Assembly: GCA_018375265.1 (NCBI GenBank)
Contig: JAHADO010000017.1
Location: forward strand, 1 to 12,120
Direction of reading: 5' to 3'
Length of the DNA: 12,120 nt
DNA from: Campylobacter concisus
Lineage (GTDB): Bacteria; Campylobacterota; Campylobacteria; Campylobacterales; Campylobacteraceae
Of the stretch, positions 1 to 7,600 are shown piece after piece. How positions within the stretch are numbered: position 1 is the stretch's first letter; the number at the start of each line of letters is the position of its first letter. The notes under the pieces were generated by a model that saw only the letters and a program-made list of their open reading frames with translations, had not been told where the DNA came from and searched no databases. Position numbers and translations under genes: made by a program.

Positions 1-1
1 C

Positions 2-514
2 GAATATGCAAATAAAATTTTAGAGCACCAAGACGAGCTAAATGAGTATGAGAAAATTTATGCTAGTCAAAAAAATTTTGAGAAATTTATAAAAAGACAC
101 CACTTTTTAAAGTATGAGATCAGAAAATTTCAAAATAGCATTTCGCACTTTTATGAAGCACTTGCAATATGTCAAAGTGAGCAGCAAGGGCTAAAAAAAG
201 AGCTTAAAAACAGCATCCATGAAGCAAGTGTCTTTAAAACAATAGCTAACGAATATGCTTGCAGGGTCGAAGACATCTATACATTTATACAAAGCGCTAA
301 AAACGACAAGATAAATAAAAACATCTACCTCTTGACGCTCATTTCGGCTCTATTTTTGCCGCTAAATTTCATCACTGGCTTTTTTGGTATGAATACAAAT
401 GGCATGTTTTTAAGCTCATTTAAAGATGGTACGTTGATAGTTTTTGCCTTTGTAGCGATGCTTTGCGTGCTGTTTTTTATATTTTATTACAGATTAAATA
501 AGGATATTAGTTAA
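2..514 (+). CDS. corA: CorA-family divalent cation transporter, C-terminal part (5' end outside window)
   Basis: Inner-membrane channel of the CorA/MIT family, normally a homopentamer that takes up Mg2+ (some members carry Co2+, Ni2+ or Zn2+). The frame is open from base 2, so the gene starts upstream; 170 residues are visible. The first ~105 are charged and helical, as expected for the long cytoplasmic stalk helix. Two membrane segments follow: one beginning near LLTLISALFLPLNFITGFF and a second around LIVFAFVAMLCVLFFIFYY. The family signature GMN sits at the end of the first, in GFFGMN. The loop after GMN reads TNGMFLSSFKDG and lacks the acidic MPEL stretch of classical CorA proteins. The tail after the second helix is short (RLNKDIS). 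The gene converges on clpB. Membership in the family is clear; the transported ion cannot be read from the sequence. Confidence 0.88.
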   Translation, partial: EYANKILEHQDELNEYEKIYASQKNFEKFIKRHHFLKYEIRKFQNSISHFYEALAICQSEQQGLKKELKNSIHEASVFKTIANEYACRVEDIYTFIQSAKNDKINKNIYLLTLISALFLPLNFITGFFGMNTNGMFLSSFKDGTLIVFAFVAMLCVLFFIFYYRLNKDIS

Positions 515-526
515 ATTTATAGTAGG

Positions 527-553
527 CTTGGCAAGTTGATCCAACCTGCCAAG
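527..553. terminator. Hairpin between convergent corA and clpB, probable bidirectional terminator
   Basis: CTTGGCA (527-533) pairs perfectly with TGCCAAG (547-553). After one A/C mismatch, GTTG (535-538) pairs with CAAC (542-545) around a 3-base loop. Outer AAATTTA/TAAATTT segments could lengthen the stem. It lies in the 50-base gap between two convergent stop codons, the usual place for a shared terminator. The T-rich run on the plus strand (ttatttttt, from about 565) starts about a dozen bases after the stem, so this is not a textbook intrinsic terminator. Confidence 0.55.
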
Positions 554-564
554 TAAATTTGAAG

Positions 565-3138
565 TTATTTTTTCTTAATGATAATCTTCTCACCGTCGCT
601 ATCAATGGTGATCTCATCGCCACTTTCAAGCTCATCTTTTAAGATCATATCAGCGATCTTATCTTCAACTAGCTCATAAAGTGCTCTTCTAAGAGGTCTT
701 GCACCATAAACTATGTCAAAGCCAGCTTTTGCGATAAATTTCTTAGCCTCTTCGCTTAAAACTGCCTTGATGCCGCGGTTGTGAAGAGTTTTTTCAAGCT
801 CTTTAAACATGATCTCAACGATAGAAATAAGCCCTTGCTCGTTTAGAGGATTAAAGATGATAGTATCATCTAGCCTATTTAAAAACTCAGGCTTAAAGTA
901 GTTTTTAAGCTCGTTTTTAACAGCCACGTCACGGTCTTCACCCTTTAGCTCCATAATGAAATTTGAAGCGATGTTTGAAGTTAAAATAATGATCGTGTTT
1001 TTAAAATCAACCGTTACGCCTTTGTTATCAGTCGCGCGTCCATCATCAAGTATGCCCAAAAGTATGTTAAATACGTCTTTGTGAGCCTTTTCAACCTCGT
1101 CAAAAAGTATGACTGAGTAAGGCCTTCTGCGAACTGCTTCTGTTAGCTGACCGCCCTCATCGTAGCCTACATATCCTGGAGGCGCACCAAGAAGCCTGCT
1201 CACGCTATGTTTTTCCATATATTCGCTCATGTCAAAGCGGATAAGCGCCTTCTCATCGTCAAACAAGAACTTAGCCAAAGCCTTAGCTGACTGAGTTTTA
1301 CCAACGCCTGTTGGTCCAAGAAATAAAAATGAACCAATCGGCCTTTGACCCTCATTTAGACCAGCCTTATTTCTCTTAACAGCACGTGCAAGTGCGTGTA
1401 GTGCGTCATCTTGACCGACAACGCTCTCTCTTAGATGCTCTTCGATGCGCAGATATTTCTCTTTTTCGCTTGTTAGCATCTTTTTAACTGAAATTCCAGT
1501 CCATTTGCTCAAAATTTCAGCTACAAGCTCTTCATCGACCTGATTTTTAAGAAGCACGCCCTCTTTTTTCATGTGTTCCCATTTTTCTTCAAGCTCGTGT
1601 TTGTGCTTTTTAGCGTCTGCTATTTTGCCGTATTCTATCTCGGCAGCTTTTTGAAGATCGCCATTTCTTTTTGCTATCTCGGCTTGTGATTTTAAGCTAT
1701 CGATCTCTTTTGTAGCTTTTGAAATTCCGCCAAAAACAGCCTTCTCGTTTTCAAATTTAGTATCAAGCGCTAGCTTTTTCTCATTTAGATCAGCTATCTC
1801 TTTTTCGATCTCGCCAAGTCTTTCTTTATTTTTATCCGCATCCTCCATCTTTAGCGCTTCTTTTTCTACTTGAAGCGTTACGATCTCGCGTTTTATCTTT
1901 GAAAGCTCGTATGGCTCGCTCTCTATTTGCATTTTTAGCTCAGCTGCTGCCTCGTCTATAAGATCTATCGCCTTATCTGGCAAGAAGCGGTTTGCGATAT
2001 ATCGGTCACTTAGTCTTGCAGCGGCAACTAGCGCGCTATCTGTTATCGTGATGCCGTGGTGAACTTCAAGACGCTCTTTTATACCACGTAAAATTTGAAG
2101 TGCCTCATTTACACTTGGCTCTTTGACGTCTATTGGTTGAAAACGTCTTTGAAGTGCTGCATCTTTTTCAAAGTATTTTCTATACTCTTTTAGCGTTGTC
2201 GCACCAACAGCGTGAAGCTCACCACGTGCAAGGGCTGGTTTTAGGATATTTGCAGCGTCCATTCCGCCCTCGCTCGCACCTGCTCCAACTATTGTATGAA
2301 TTTCATCTATAAAAAGTATGATATTGCCAGCTTTTTTAACCTCGTCTATGACAGCTTTTAGCCTATCTTCAAACTCGCCTCTATACTTTGCTCCAGCTAC
2401 GACTGCGCTCATATCAAGCGCAATAACACGCTTGTTTGCAAGGCTTGTTGGCACGTCACGAGCCACTATCTTTTGAGCTAGACCCTCAACGATGGCTGTT
2501 TTACCAACGCCTGGCTCACCAAGCAAGATAGGGTTGTTTTTGCTTTTTCTTATTAAAATTTGCATCATCCTAGTGATCTCTTCATCACGTCCGATGACTG
2601 GATCAAGCTCTTTATTTAGCGCTTTTTGCGTTAGATCGATACCAAATTTCTCTAAACTATCAAGGGTATCATCGCCAGTTTGGCTATCTATCTTTTTACC
2701 ACCTCTTATGCTCTCAAGGTTCTTTTTGATCTCTAAGATATCGCAAAATTTGCTTAAAATTTGTTTGATCTCACTAAGTTCAAGAGCAGAGATGATCCAT
2801 GTATCAACAGCTATGTAGCTATCGCCCATGCTTACCATTAAAGCTTTTGCATTTTCAAGCGAATTTATAAGCTCTCTTGAAACTGAAACGTTATCTTTTG
2901 TGACGTTTGAGCTGCTTGGGAGTGACGAGATCTTACTTTTTATCTCAAGCTCGACTGCGTCCTTGCTTATGTTCATCTTATTAAATACTTGATTTAAAAT
3001 AGAATTACTATCAGCGAGCAAAGCCCAAAAGACGTGAAGTGGCACAACTTGTGGATTTTTGGAAAAGATCGCTAAGCTAACGCCTTTTTCGAGTGTCTCT
3101 TGCATCTGCGCTGTTAAATTTTCTGTTATGTCAGCCAT
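565..3138 (-). CDS. clpB: ATP-dependent disaggregase ClpB (Hsp100)
   Basis: Cytoplasmic hexameric AAA+ chaperone that pulls aggregated proteins through its central pore with DnaK/DnaJ/GrpE. At 857 residues it is full length. Domains in order: Clp N-domain (~1-145); first ATPase with Walker A GEPGVGKT (207-214), pore loop KYRGEFEDR (251-259), Walker B ILFIDE (274-279) and arginine fingers R331/R332; a charged coiled-coil middle domain (~400-530) that separates ClpB from ClpA and ClpC; second ATPase with Walker A GPTGVGKT (608-615), pore loop GYVGYDEGG (655-663), Walker B VILFDE (676-681), arginine in FLNRLDD (R755) and sensor-2 GARPLRR (812-818). No key residue is missing. The ATG start has AAGGAG (3144-3149) five bases upstream. 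It stands alone on the minus strand with its own strong promoter and a HAIR-like element, which fits heat-shock control. Confidence 0.98.
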   Translation of the reverse strand: MADITENLTAQMQETLEKGVSLAIFSKNPQVVPLHVFWALLADSNSILNQVFNKMNISKDAVELEIKSKISSLPSSSNVTKDNVSVSRELINSLENAKALMVSMGDSYIAVDTWIISALELSEIKQILSKFCDILEIKKNLESIRGGKKIDSQTGDDTLDSLEKFGIDLTQKALNKELDPVIGRDEEITRMMQILIRKSKNNPILLGEPGVGKTAIVEGLAQKIVARDVPTSLANKRVIALDMSAVVAGAKYRGEFEDRLKAVIDEVKKAGNIILFIDEIHTIVGAGASEGGMDAANILKPALARGELHAVGATTLKEYRKYFEKDAALQRRFQPIDVKEPSVNEALQILRGIKERLEVHHGITITDSALVAAARLSDRYIANRFLPDKAIDLIDEAAAELKMQIESEPYELSKIKREIVTLQVEKEALKMEDADKNKERLGEIEKEIADLNEKKLALDTKFENEKAVFGGISKATKEIDSLKSQAEIAKRNGDLQKAAEIEYGKIADAKKHKHELEEKWEHMKKEGVLLKNQVDEELVAEILSKWTGISVKKMLTSEKEKYLRIEEHLRESVVGQDDALHALARAVKRNKAGLNEGQRPIGSFLFLGPTGVGKTQSAKALAKFLFDDEKALIRFDMSEYMEKHSVSRLLGAPPGYVGYDEGGQLTEAVRRRPYSVILFDEVEKAHKDVFNILLGILDDGRATDNKGVTVDFKNTIIILTSNIASNFIMELKGEDRDVAVKNELKNYFKPEFLNRLDDTIIFNPLNEQGLISIVEIMFKELEKTLHNRGIKAVLSEEAKKFIAKAGFDIVYGARPLRRALYELVEDKIADMILKDELESGDEITIDSDGEKIIIKKK

Positions 3139-3170
3139 TAAAGCTCCTTAAGTTATTTTATAATAAGGGC

Positions 3171-3199
3171 ATTATATAACTTTAGTCTTATATTGTCAA
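3171..3199 (-). promoter_or_regulatory. Sigma70-type promoter of clpB
   Basis: Read on the minus strand, a perfect -35 TTGACA (3199-3194) and a perfect -10 TATAAT (3176-3171) are separated by 17 bases. Transcription should begin near 3164, giving a leader of about 26 bases that contains the clpB ribosome binding site. A consensus -35 is unusual in Campylobacter, where most housekeeping promoters lack one. This suggests intrinsically high activity held down by a repressor. Confidence 0.85.
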
Positions 3200-3200
3200 G
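3180..3200. promoter_or_regulatory. HAIR-like operator, probable HspR binding site at clpB
   Basis: On the minus strand the sequence reads CTTGACA-N7-ACTAAAG, an inverted repeat with the exact 7-7-7 geometry of the HAIR consensus CTTGAGT-N7-ACTCAAG. The half-sites match at 5 of 7 and 6 of 7 positions. It covers the -35 element and most of the spacer of the clpB promoter, so a bound repressor would block RNA polymerase. HspR is the known repressor of clpB, dnaK and groE operons in Campylobacter and Helicobacter. Binding here is inferred from the match; hspR is not in the window. Confidence 0.6.
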
Positions 3201-3248
3201 TATTTTTATAACCTTTGTCACTCTTTTTATGTAATTGCTAAAATTTGC

Positions 3249-3257
3249 TGTTATAAA
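3249..3257 (+). promoter_or_regulatory. Candidate extended -10 promoter for the ctpA operon
   Basis: TG-T-TATAAA forms an extended -10 without an obvious -35, a pattern common in Campylobacter. Transcription would begin near 3264 and leave a leader of about 94 bases that includes the inverted repeat at 3293-3317. A second weaker candidate lies closer to the gene (3327-3332). Confidence 0.35.
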
Positions 3258-3292
3258 TTTGTGTTAAAAATAGACAAAAGCTAAAAATATAA

Positions 3293-3317
3293 GGCTAAAT
3301 TTATGCTTTTTTTAGCC
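3293..3317. repeat. Inverted repeat in the ctpA leader region
   Basis: GGCTAAA (3293-3299) and TTTAGCC (3311-3317) are perfect inverted copies around an 11-base T-rich loop. In RNA this would make a weak 7-bp stem about 40 bases before the ctpA start. No U-run follows, so it is not a terminator. It could be an operator or an incidental structure in AT-rich DNA. Confidence 0.35.
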
Positions 3318-3326
3318 AAATGTTAA

Positions 3327-3332
3327 TAAAAT
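3327..3332 (+). promoter_or_regulatory. Second candidate -10 element for ctpA
   Basis: TAAAAT stands 15 bases before the AGGAGA ribosome binding site and follows a T-rich tract, as in typical Campylobacter sigma70 promoters. Transcription would begin near 3339 with a very short leader. This is an alternative to, or addition to, the candidate at 3249-3257; the sequence cannot decide between them. Confidence 0.25.
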
Positions 3333-3357
3333 TGAGCCAAAAAATATAGGAGATATT

Positions 3358-4665
3358 TTGAATAAATTTACTAGATCTTTTGCGCTAAAAATAACAGGCG
3401 CCCTACTCATCTCAAGCGTAGCAGTAAATGCACTTTTTGCTAAAACTGAAGATGAGGCGAGTGCGAAACTTGAAGCACTTTCAAAACTTACAAAAACCAT
3501 CTCAACTGTTGAAAAATACTACGTTGATGACATTAAATTTAAAGAGATAATCGACAAAGCCATCGCTGGTTTGATGCAAAATTTGGACGCTCACTCGAGC
3601 TTTTTAAATGAAAAAGCATATAAAGATATGCAGGTGCAAACAAGCGGCGAATTTGGCGGACTTGGCATAACAGTTGGCATGAAAGATAGCGCACTAACCG
3701 TTATATCGCCTATCGAGGACACTCCAGCTGATAAAGCAGGCATAAAAGCAGGCGATATCATTTTAAGGATCGATGGCAACTCAACTATCGGCACAACGAT
3801 AGATGAAGCTGTAAATAAGATGCGTGGCAAACCAAAAACTCCGATAACAATTACGATTTTGCGAAAAGGCGAGCAAAAGCCATTTGACGTAAAGATCATA
3901 AGAGATCTTATAAAGGTTGAGTCTGTCTATGCAAAAATGATAGAAAATGAAAACATCCTTTATATACGTGTCACAAATTTTGACAAAAACGTCGTCACAA
4001 AGGTAAAAGATGCGATCAAAGAGCATCCAAAAGCAAATGGCATCATACTTGATCTTAGAAACAACCCTGGCGGTCTTTTAAATCAAGCTGTTGATCTAGT
4101 GGATCTTTTCGTAGATAACGGCATCATCGTATCTCAAAAAGGTCGTGATGCATCTGAAAATGTAGAGTATAAAGCAAGCGCTAGCAAAACCTTATCAAAA
4201 CTCCCACTAGTTGTCCTTGTAAATGGCGGAAGTGCAAGTGCGAGCGAGATCGTAAGCGGTTCATTGCAAGATCATAAGCGTGCGGTGATAATCGGCGAAA
4301 ACACTTTTGGTAAAGGCAGCGTTCAAGTAATCCTACCAATAGACGATACAGAAGCGCTAAGACTAACCATTGCAAGATACTACTTACCAAGTGGCAGAAC
4401 TATCCAAGCTGTTGGCGTAACGCCTGATGTAGTCGTGCATCCTGGCAAAGTGCCACAAAGTGATGATAGTGCATTTAGCATCAAAGAGAGCGAACTAAAA
4501 GCGCACCTAAAAAGCGAGCTAAACAAGATAAATCCAACAAGTGAAGGCAATAAAACTGAAGCAAAAGATGATAAAAATATAATCACACAGAAAAAAGTCG
4601 ATGAGGATATTCAGTTAAAAACAGCGATTGATACGATCAAAATTTTAAAGATAAAACAACAATAA
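3358..4665 (+). CDS. ctpA: Carboxyl-terminal processing protease, S41 family (CtpA/Prc type)
   Basis: Periplasmic serine protease that trims or degrades envelope proteins from their C-termini. Of 435 residues, 1-28 form a Sec signal peptide (basic [11 protein letters not shown], hydrophobic core, likely cut after ALFA). A PDZ domain spans ~95-185. The S41 core has NGGSASASE with nucleophile S294, and FGKGSVQ with general base K319 and Q323. The Ser-to-Lys spacing of 25 residues is that of the family, so the Ser-Lys dyad is intact. The last ~60 residues are charged and low in complexity. The start is TTG at 3358, supported by AGGAGA at 3348-3353 and by the signal peptide beginning exactly there; no ATG fits. 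It is the first gene of the plus-strand operon, 16 bases before purC, and matches Cj0511 in position. Confidence 0.95.
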   Translation: MNKFTRSFALKITGALLISSVAVNALFAKTEDEASAKLEALSKLTKTISTVEKYYVDDIKFKEIIDKAIAGLMQNLDAHSSFLNEKAYKDMQVQTSGEFGGLGITVGMKDSALTVISPIEDTPADKAGIKAGDIILRIDGNSTIGTTIDEAVNKMRGKPKTPITITILRKGEQKPFDVKIIRDLIKVESVYAKMIENENILYIRVTNFDKNVVTKVKDAIKEHPKANGIILDLRNNPGGLLNQAVDLVDLFVDNGIIVSQKGRDASENVEYKASASKTLSKLPLVVLVNGGSASASEIVSGSLQDHKRAVIIGENTFGKGSVQVILPIDDTEALRLTIARYYLPSGRTIQAVGVTPDVVVHPGKVPQSDDSAFSIKESELKAHLKSELNKINPTSEGNKTEAKDDKNIITQKKVDEDIQLKTAIDTIKILKIKQQ

Positions 4666-4681
4666 TCTAAAGGAGAACAAC

Positions 4682-5392
4682 ATGCAAAAAAGAGAGCTTA
4701 TCTACGAGGGAAAAGGCAAGAAAATGTACGCCACAGACGATCCAAATCTACTTGTGGCTGAATTTAAAGACGATCTAACAGCATTTGATGCTCAAAAAAG
4801 AGGCAACGAAGCTGGCAAAGGCGCACTAAATAACAAAATCTCTACTCAGCTTTTTAAACTGCTAGAGAGCAAAGGCATCGTGACTGACCTAGTTGAGACA
4901 ATAAGCGACACTGAGCAAGTGGTCAAAAAATGCGAGATCATACCTCTTGAAGTTGTTGTGAGAAATATCGCAACTGGCTCACTTAGCAAAAGACTTGGCA
5001 TAAAAGAAGGCACAGTTCTACCTTTTACACTTGTTGAGTTCTACTACAAAAACGACGATTTGCACGATCCGCTAGTTACTGACGAGCACTGCATCATCAT
5101 GGGTCTAGTAAAGAGCGAAAAAGATCTTCAAACCCTAAGACACACAGCAAGAGAGATTAACTCTATCTTATTTAAATTCTTTGCAGAGAGAAATTTAAAA
5201 CTAGTTGATTTCAAAGTCGAATTTGGTATCGACAAAGATGGCAACATCATCTTAGCTGACGAGATAAGCCCTGATAGCTGCAGATTTTGGGATGCGACAA
5301 CAAACGAAAAACTTGACAAAGATAGATTTAGACAAGACCTTGGTAGCGTAAAAGTAGCTTACGAAGAAGTTTTAAGAAGAATTCTTTCTTAA
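4682..5392 (+). CDS. purC: Phosphoribosylaminoimidazole-succinocarboxamide synthase (SAICAR synthetase)
   Basis: Cytoplasmic enzyme of de novo purine synthesis that joins CAIR and aspartate, with ATP, to give SAICAR. The 236 residues match the usual bacterial single-domain length. Visible hallmarks are the N-terminal nucleotide-binding [11 protein letters not shown] (6-16), [14 protein letters not shown] (28-41), the family signature [14 protein letters not shown] (87-100), LVDFKVEFG (174-182) and [13 protein letters not shown] (192-204). The ATG is preceded by AAGGAG (4670-4675) with six bases of spacing. It is followed after 8 bases by purS and then purQ, a purine cluster inside a mixed operon. 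No oddities seen. Confidence 0.97.
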   Translation: MQKRELIYEGKGKKMYATDDPNLLVAEFKDDLTAFDAQKRGNEAGKGALNNKISTQLFKLLESKGIVTDLVETISDTEQVVKKCEIIPLEVVVRNIATGSLSKRLGIKEGTVLPFTLVEFYYKNDDLHDPLVTDEHCIIMGLVKSEKDLQTLRHTAREINSILFKFFAERNLKLVDFKVEFGIDKDGNIILADEISPDSCRFWDATTNEKLDKDRFRQDLGSVKVAYEEVLRRILS

Positions 5393-5400
5393 GGACAAAG

Positions 5401-5637
5401 ATGAAAGCTGTCGTAAATATAGCATTAAGAAGTGGGGTCCTTGACCCTGCTGGTAAGGCAGTAGAACACGCGCTAAATTCGCTTGGATTTAGCGGTGTTT
5501 CAAATGTCAGGATAGGCAAACAAATCGTTTTAGACATCGACTAGAGCGATAAAAACAAAGCAAAAGAGCAGCTAAAAGTGATGTGTGAAGAGCTTCTAGC
5601 AAATACCGTCATCGAAGACTACGAGATCGTGCTATGA
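5401..5637 (+). pseudogene. purS: FGAM synthase subunit PurS, interrupted by an in-frame TAG
   Basis: PurS is the small (~80 residue) subunit that, with PurQ and small-type PurL, forms phosphoribosylformylglycinamidine synthase; it bridges the other two subunits. The frame starts at ATG 5401 after AAGGA (5391-5395) and begins MKAVVNIALRSGVLDPAGKA, typical PurS with the conserved GVLDPxGKA stretch. It reads to IGKQIVLDID at codon 47, meets TAG at 5542-5544, then continues in frame as SDKNKAKEQLKVMCEELLANTVIEDYEIVL to TGA at 5635-5637. The part after the stop is still clearly PurS, with no further stop or frameshift, and total length is normal. A single base change (for example from CAG, GAG or AAG) explains it. 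No useful internal start exists: the first GTG/ATG after the stop leaves fewer than 20 residues. Nonsense mutation, sequencing error and suppressed amber codon are all possible. Confidence 0.85.
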
Positions 5638-6299
5638 AAGTAGCGATCATACTTTTTCCTGGCACAAACTGCGAAGAAGACACAGCTCACGCCTTTGGGC
5701 TACTTGGCTGCCAAACGCAGATCATCTGGCACAAAGAAGATAAGATCGATGCTGATCTAGTCGTTTTGCCTGGTGGTTTTAGCTACGGCGACTACCTAAG
5801 AACGGCTGCGATAGCTAAATTTAGCCCAGCGATGCAGGCTGTAAAAGAGCATGCGAAAAAAGGCGGCTACATTTTAGGAATTTGCAATGGCTTTCAGATG
5901 CTTCTTGAGCTTGGACTTTTAAAAGGCGCGATGAGAAGAAATGAAAATTTAAATTTTGTCTCAAAATACCACCACCTAAAAGTAATCTCAAATAACAATA
6001 AATTCCTAGCAAATTTAGCTAAAAACGAAGTAGTAAATATCCCTATCGCTCATGGAGAGGGCAACTACTACACAGATGAAAATACGCTAAAAAGCCTATA
6101 TGATAACGAGCAAGTCTTGCTAAAGTACTGCGACAGCCACGGCAATGAGATAAATCCAAATGGCTCAGTTGATAGTATAGCTGGGATTTGCGATGAGAGC
6201 AAAAAGATCTTTGGTCTTATGCCTCACCCAGAGCGCGCTTGCGAGAAAATTTTAGGCACAGATGATGGTATGAAGATGTTAAAAGGGCTAGTTTGGTAA
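5634..6299 (+). CDS. purQ: FGAM synthase glutamine amidotransferase subunit PurQ
   Basis: Class I glutamine amidotransferase that hydrolyses glutamine and passes ammonia to PurL, converting FGAR to FGAM in purine synthesis. The 221 residues are standard for stand-alone PurQ. It opens with KVAIILFPGTNCEEDTAHA, characteristic of the family. LPGGFSYGDYLR (45-56) supplies the oxyanion region, the nucleophile is C84 in LGICNGFQML, and H198 and E200 in LMPHPERA complete the triad. The start codon overlaps the purS stop as ATGA, and the site just upstream is a weak ribosome binding site, so translation probably depends on ribosomes finishing purS. The stop codon in purS could therefore lower PurQ output. 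PurL is not in the window. Confidence 0.96.
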   Translation: MKVAIILFPGTNCEEDTAHAFGLLGCQTQIIWHKEDKIDADLVVLPGGFSYGDYLRTAAIAKFSPAMQAVKEHAKKGGYILGICNGFQMLLELGLLKGAMRRNENLNFVSKYHHLKVISNNNKFLANLAKNEVVNIPIAHGEGNYYTDENTLKSLYDNEQVLLKYCDSHGNEINPNGSVDSIAGICDESKKIFGLMPHPERACEKILGTDDGMKMLKGLVW

Positions 6300-7600
6300 A
6301 ACGAACACTTTTTATCGCCCTACTCGCGCTAAATTTATTTGCCGCAAACACTGATGAAGTCAGCGTTTTTGACATGATGGATGAGGCAAGAGAGGATAAA
6401 TTTGTAAATAGCCAGGCATCAAAGCCGCAAACAAAGACTCCAAGTGAAGAAGATATATCAAGAAAACTCGTCTCTCCACGCTCTATCGCCCCACAGCCAG
6501 AGCGTATCACTCCAGAGCAGATGCGAAATATCGTGCCGACAAACGAACCAGACATCAGCGTCCCTGACAATCAAGTCTATGACAAGATTAAAATAAAAGA
6601 CCTCCTTTTAAAAGCGACAAATATCCCTAAAAATGTCGTAGTAGGAGAAATTTTTAGCGTTGAGATCGTGGCTGATACGCAAAGTGACCTTGAGTTTGAG
6701 TTTGAGACACAGCTTGATGAGACAAATATCAAATGGCTAAATAAGAAGAATTTTCAATGGGTAAAAGGCGATGAAAACAAATACATCGGCACTTTCTACC
6801 TTGAAGCAACGAGCATTGACGCAAAGACTTTACGTGTTAGCTTGGATCTAAAAAGAAATGGCGAGAACTATCAAAACTCAAACATAAATATCTTTTTACC
6901 AAAGCTAAAAGAGCTTAGAAGTGACGAAAACTACAACCACATCGTCGCTGATAACCTTGAGGTAAAGAAATTTAAAACGACTAAATTTGATGATATAAAC
7001 AACATCATGGTCGTTGAAATTTACGGCAACAATGTCGATCTAAGCGCCTTTAATATTGAAAACAAAACGATCCTAAAGCAAGGCGTAGATACGATAAATG
7101 GCGACTTCAACTCGCAAAGTGCATACTATTTTGCAGTATTTAAGCCAAACAAAAAGACGCTTGACTTTAACTACTACAACCTAAAAAAAGCTAAATTTGA
7201 GAGCTTTTCACTGCCTGTGAGCGTCGAAGAGGACGAGGTTAGCACGCAAATCGGTCTAAATCCAAAACAAAGCGAATTTAGTACCTACAAAGATATCACG
7301 ATCTACTCTTTGGTCGCTATTTTTATCTTGCTAGCGATCTGGCGTAGAAAGCTAAGCTACTTCTTTGTGGCAGCTGTTTTTATCGCACTTGGAATTTACA
7401 CTTACAATCCTTTTGGCAAAGCAGTGCTTAAGCCAGATGTGAGCGTCACTATCTTGCCAACTAAAAATTCAACCGTTTTTTATACATCTCGTAAAAATGA
7501 AAATGTTGAAATTTTAGACACAAAAGATGACTACTCAAAAATTTTATTTAGCGACGGCAAAATCGGCTGGGTAAGAAAGGGTGATCTTGTCAAAAATTAG
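6293..7600 (+). CDS. Envelope protein of unknown function: signal peptide, two membrane helices, C-terminal SH3-like domain
   Basis: I do not recognise a named family. It holds the position of C. jejuni Cj0515, annotated only as a putative periplasmic protein. The 435 residues start with a signal peptide (VKRTLFIALLALNLFAA), then a charged, Pro/Ser-rich linker (~20-95), a long, probably beta-rich region (~100-315) recalling the extracytoplasmic part of BatD-like proteins, two hydrophobic helices (~335-350 and ~355-370) separated by RRK, and a final ~55 residues resembling a bacterial SH3 domain, ending SDGKIGWVRKGDLV. The two helices form a hairpin, so both large domains should lie in the periplasm if the signal peptide is cleaved. 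The start is TTG at 6293, with AAAAGGG (6281-6287) five bases upstream, overlapping the purQ end by 7 bases. The last 14 bases overlap plsC. The SH3 call is by eye. Confidence 0.8.
   Translation: MVKRTLFIALLALNLFAANTDEVSVFDMMDEAREDKFVNSQASKPQTKTPSEEDISRKLVSPRSIAPQPERITPEQMRNIVPTNEPDISVPDNQVYDKIKIKDLLLKATNIPKNVVVGEIFSVEIVADTQSDLEFEFETQLDETNIKWLNKKNFQWVKGDENKYIGTFYLEATSIDAKTLRVSLDLKRNGENYQNSNINIFLPKLKELRSDENYNHIVADNLEVKKFKTTKFDDINNIMVVEIYGNNVDLSAFNIENKTILKQGVDTINGDFNSQSAYYFAVFKPNKKTLDFNYYNLKKAKFESFSLPVSVEEDEVSTQIGLNPKQSEFSTYKDITIYSLVAIFILLAIWRRKLSYFFVAAVFIALGIYTYNPFGKAVLKPDVSVTILPTKNSTVFYTSRKNENVEILDTKDDYSKILFSDGKIGWVRKGDLVKN
7576..7580 (+). promoter_or_regulatory. Ribosome binding site that fixes the plsC start at TTG 7587
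   Basis: AAAGG lies inside the end of the preceding gene. It touches the upstream in-frame GTG (7581) with no spacer but stands six bases before TTG at 7587. The spacing makes TTG the likely start, shortening the protein by two residues. Confidence 0.6.

Noticed and set aside
2492..2818. Plus-strand open frame of 108 codons inside clpB
   Set aside because: Antisense to a strongly conserved ATPase domain, with no family resemblance: a shadow of clpB.
3591..3899. Minus-strand open frame of 102 codons inside ctpA
   Set aside because: Antisense shadow of the conserved PDZ region of ctpA.
5544..5637. Split purS, with the second half translated separately
   Set aside because: The only start codons after the stop (GTG, ATG near 5578-5583) leave fewer than 20 residues and lack a ribosome binding site.
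6217..6570. Minus-strand open frame of 117 codons across the purQ end and the next gene
   Set aside because: Antisense to two supported genes and with no recognisable features.
7581..7586. GTG at 7581 as the plsC start
   Set aside because: The AAAGG motif touches this codon with no spacer, while TTG at 7587 has a six-base spacing.
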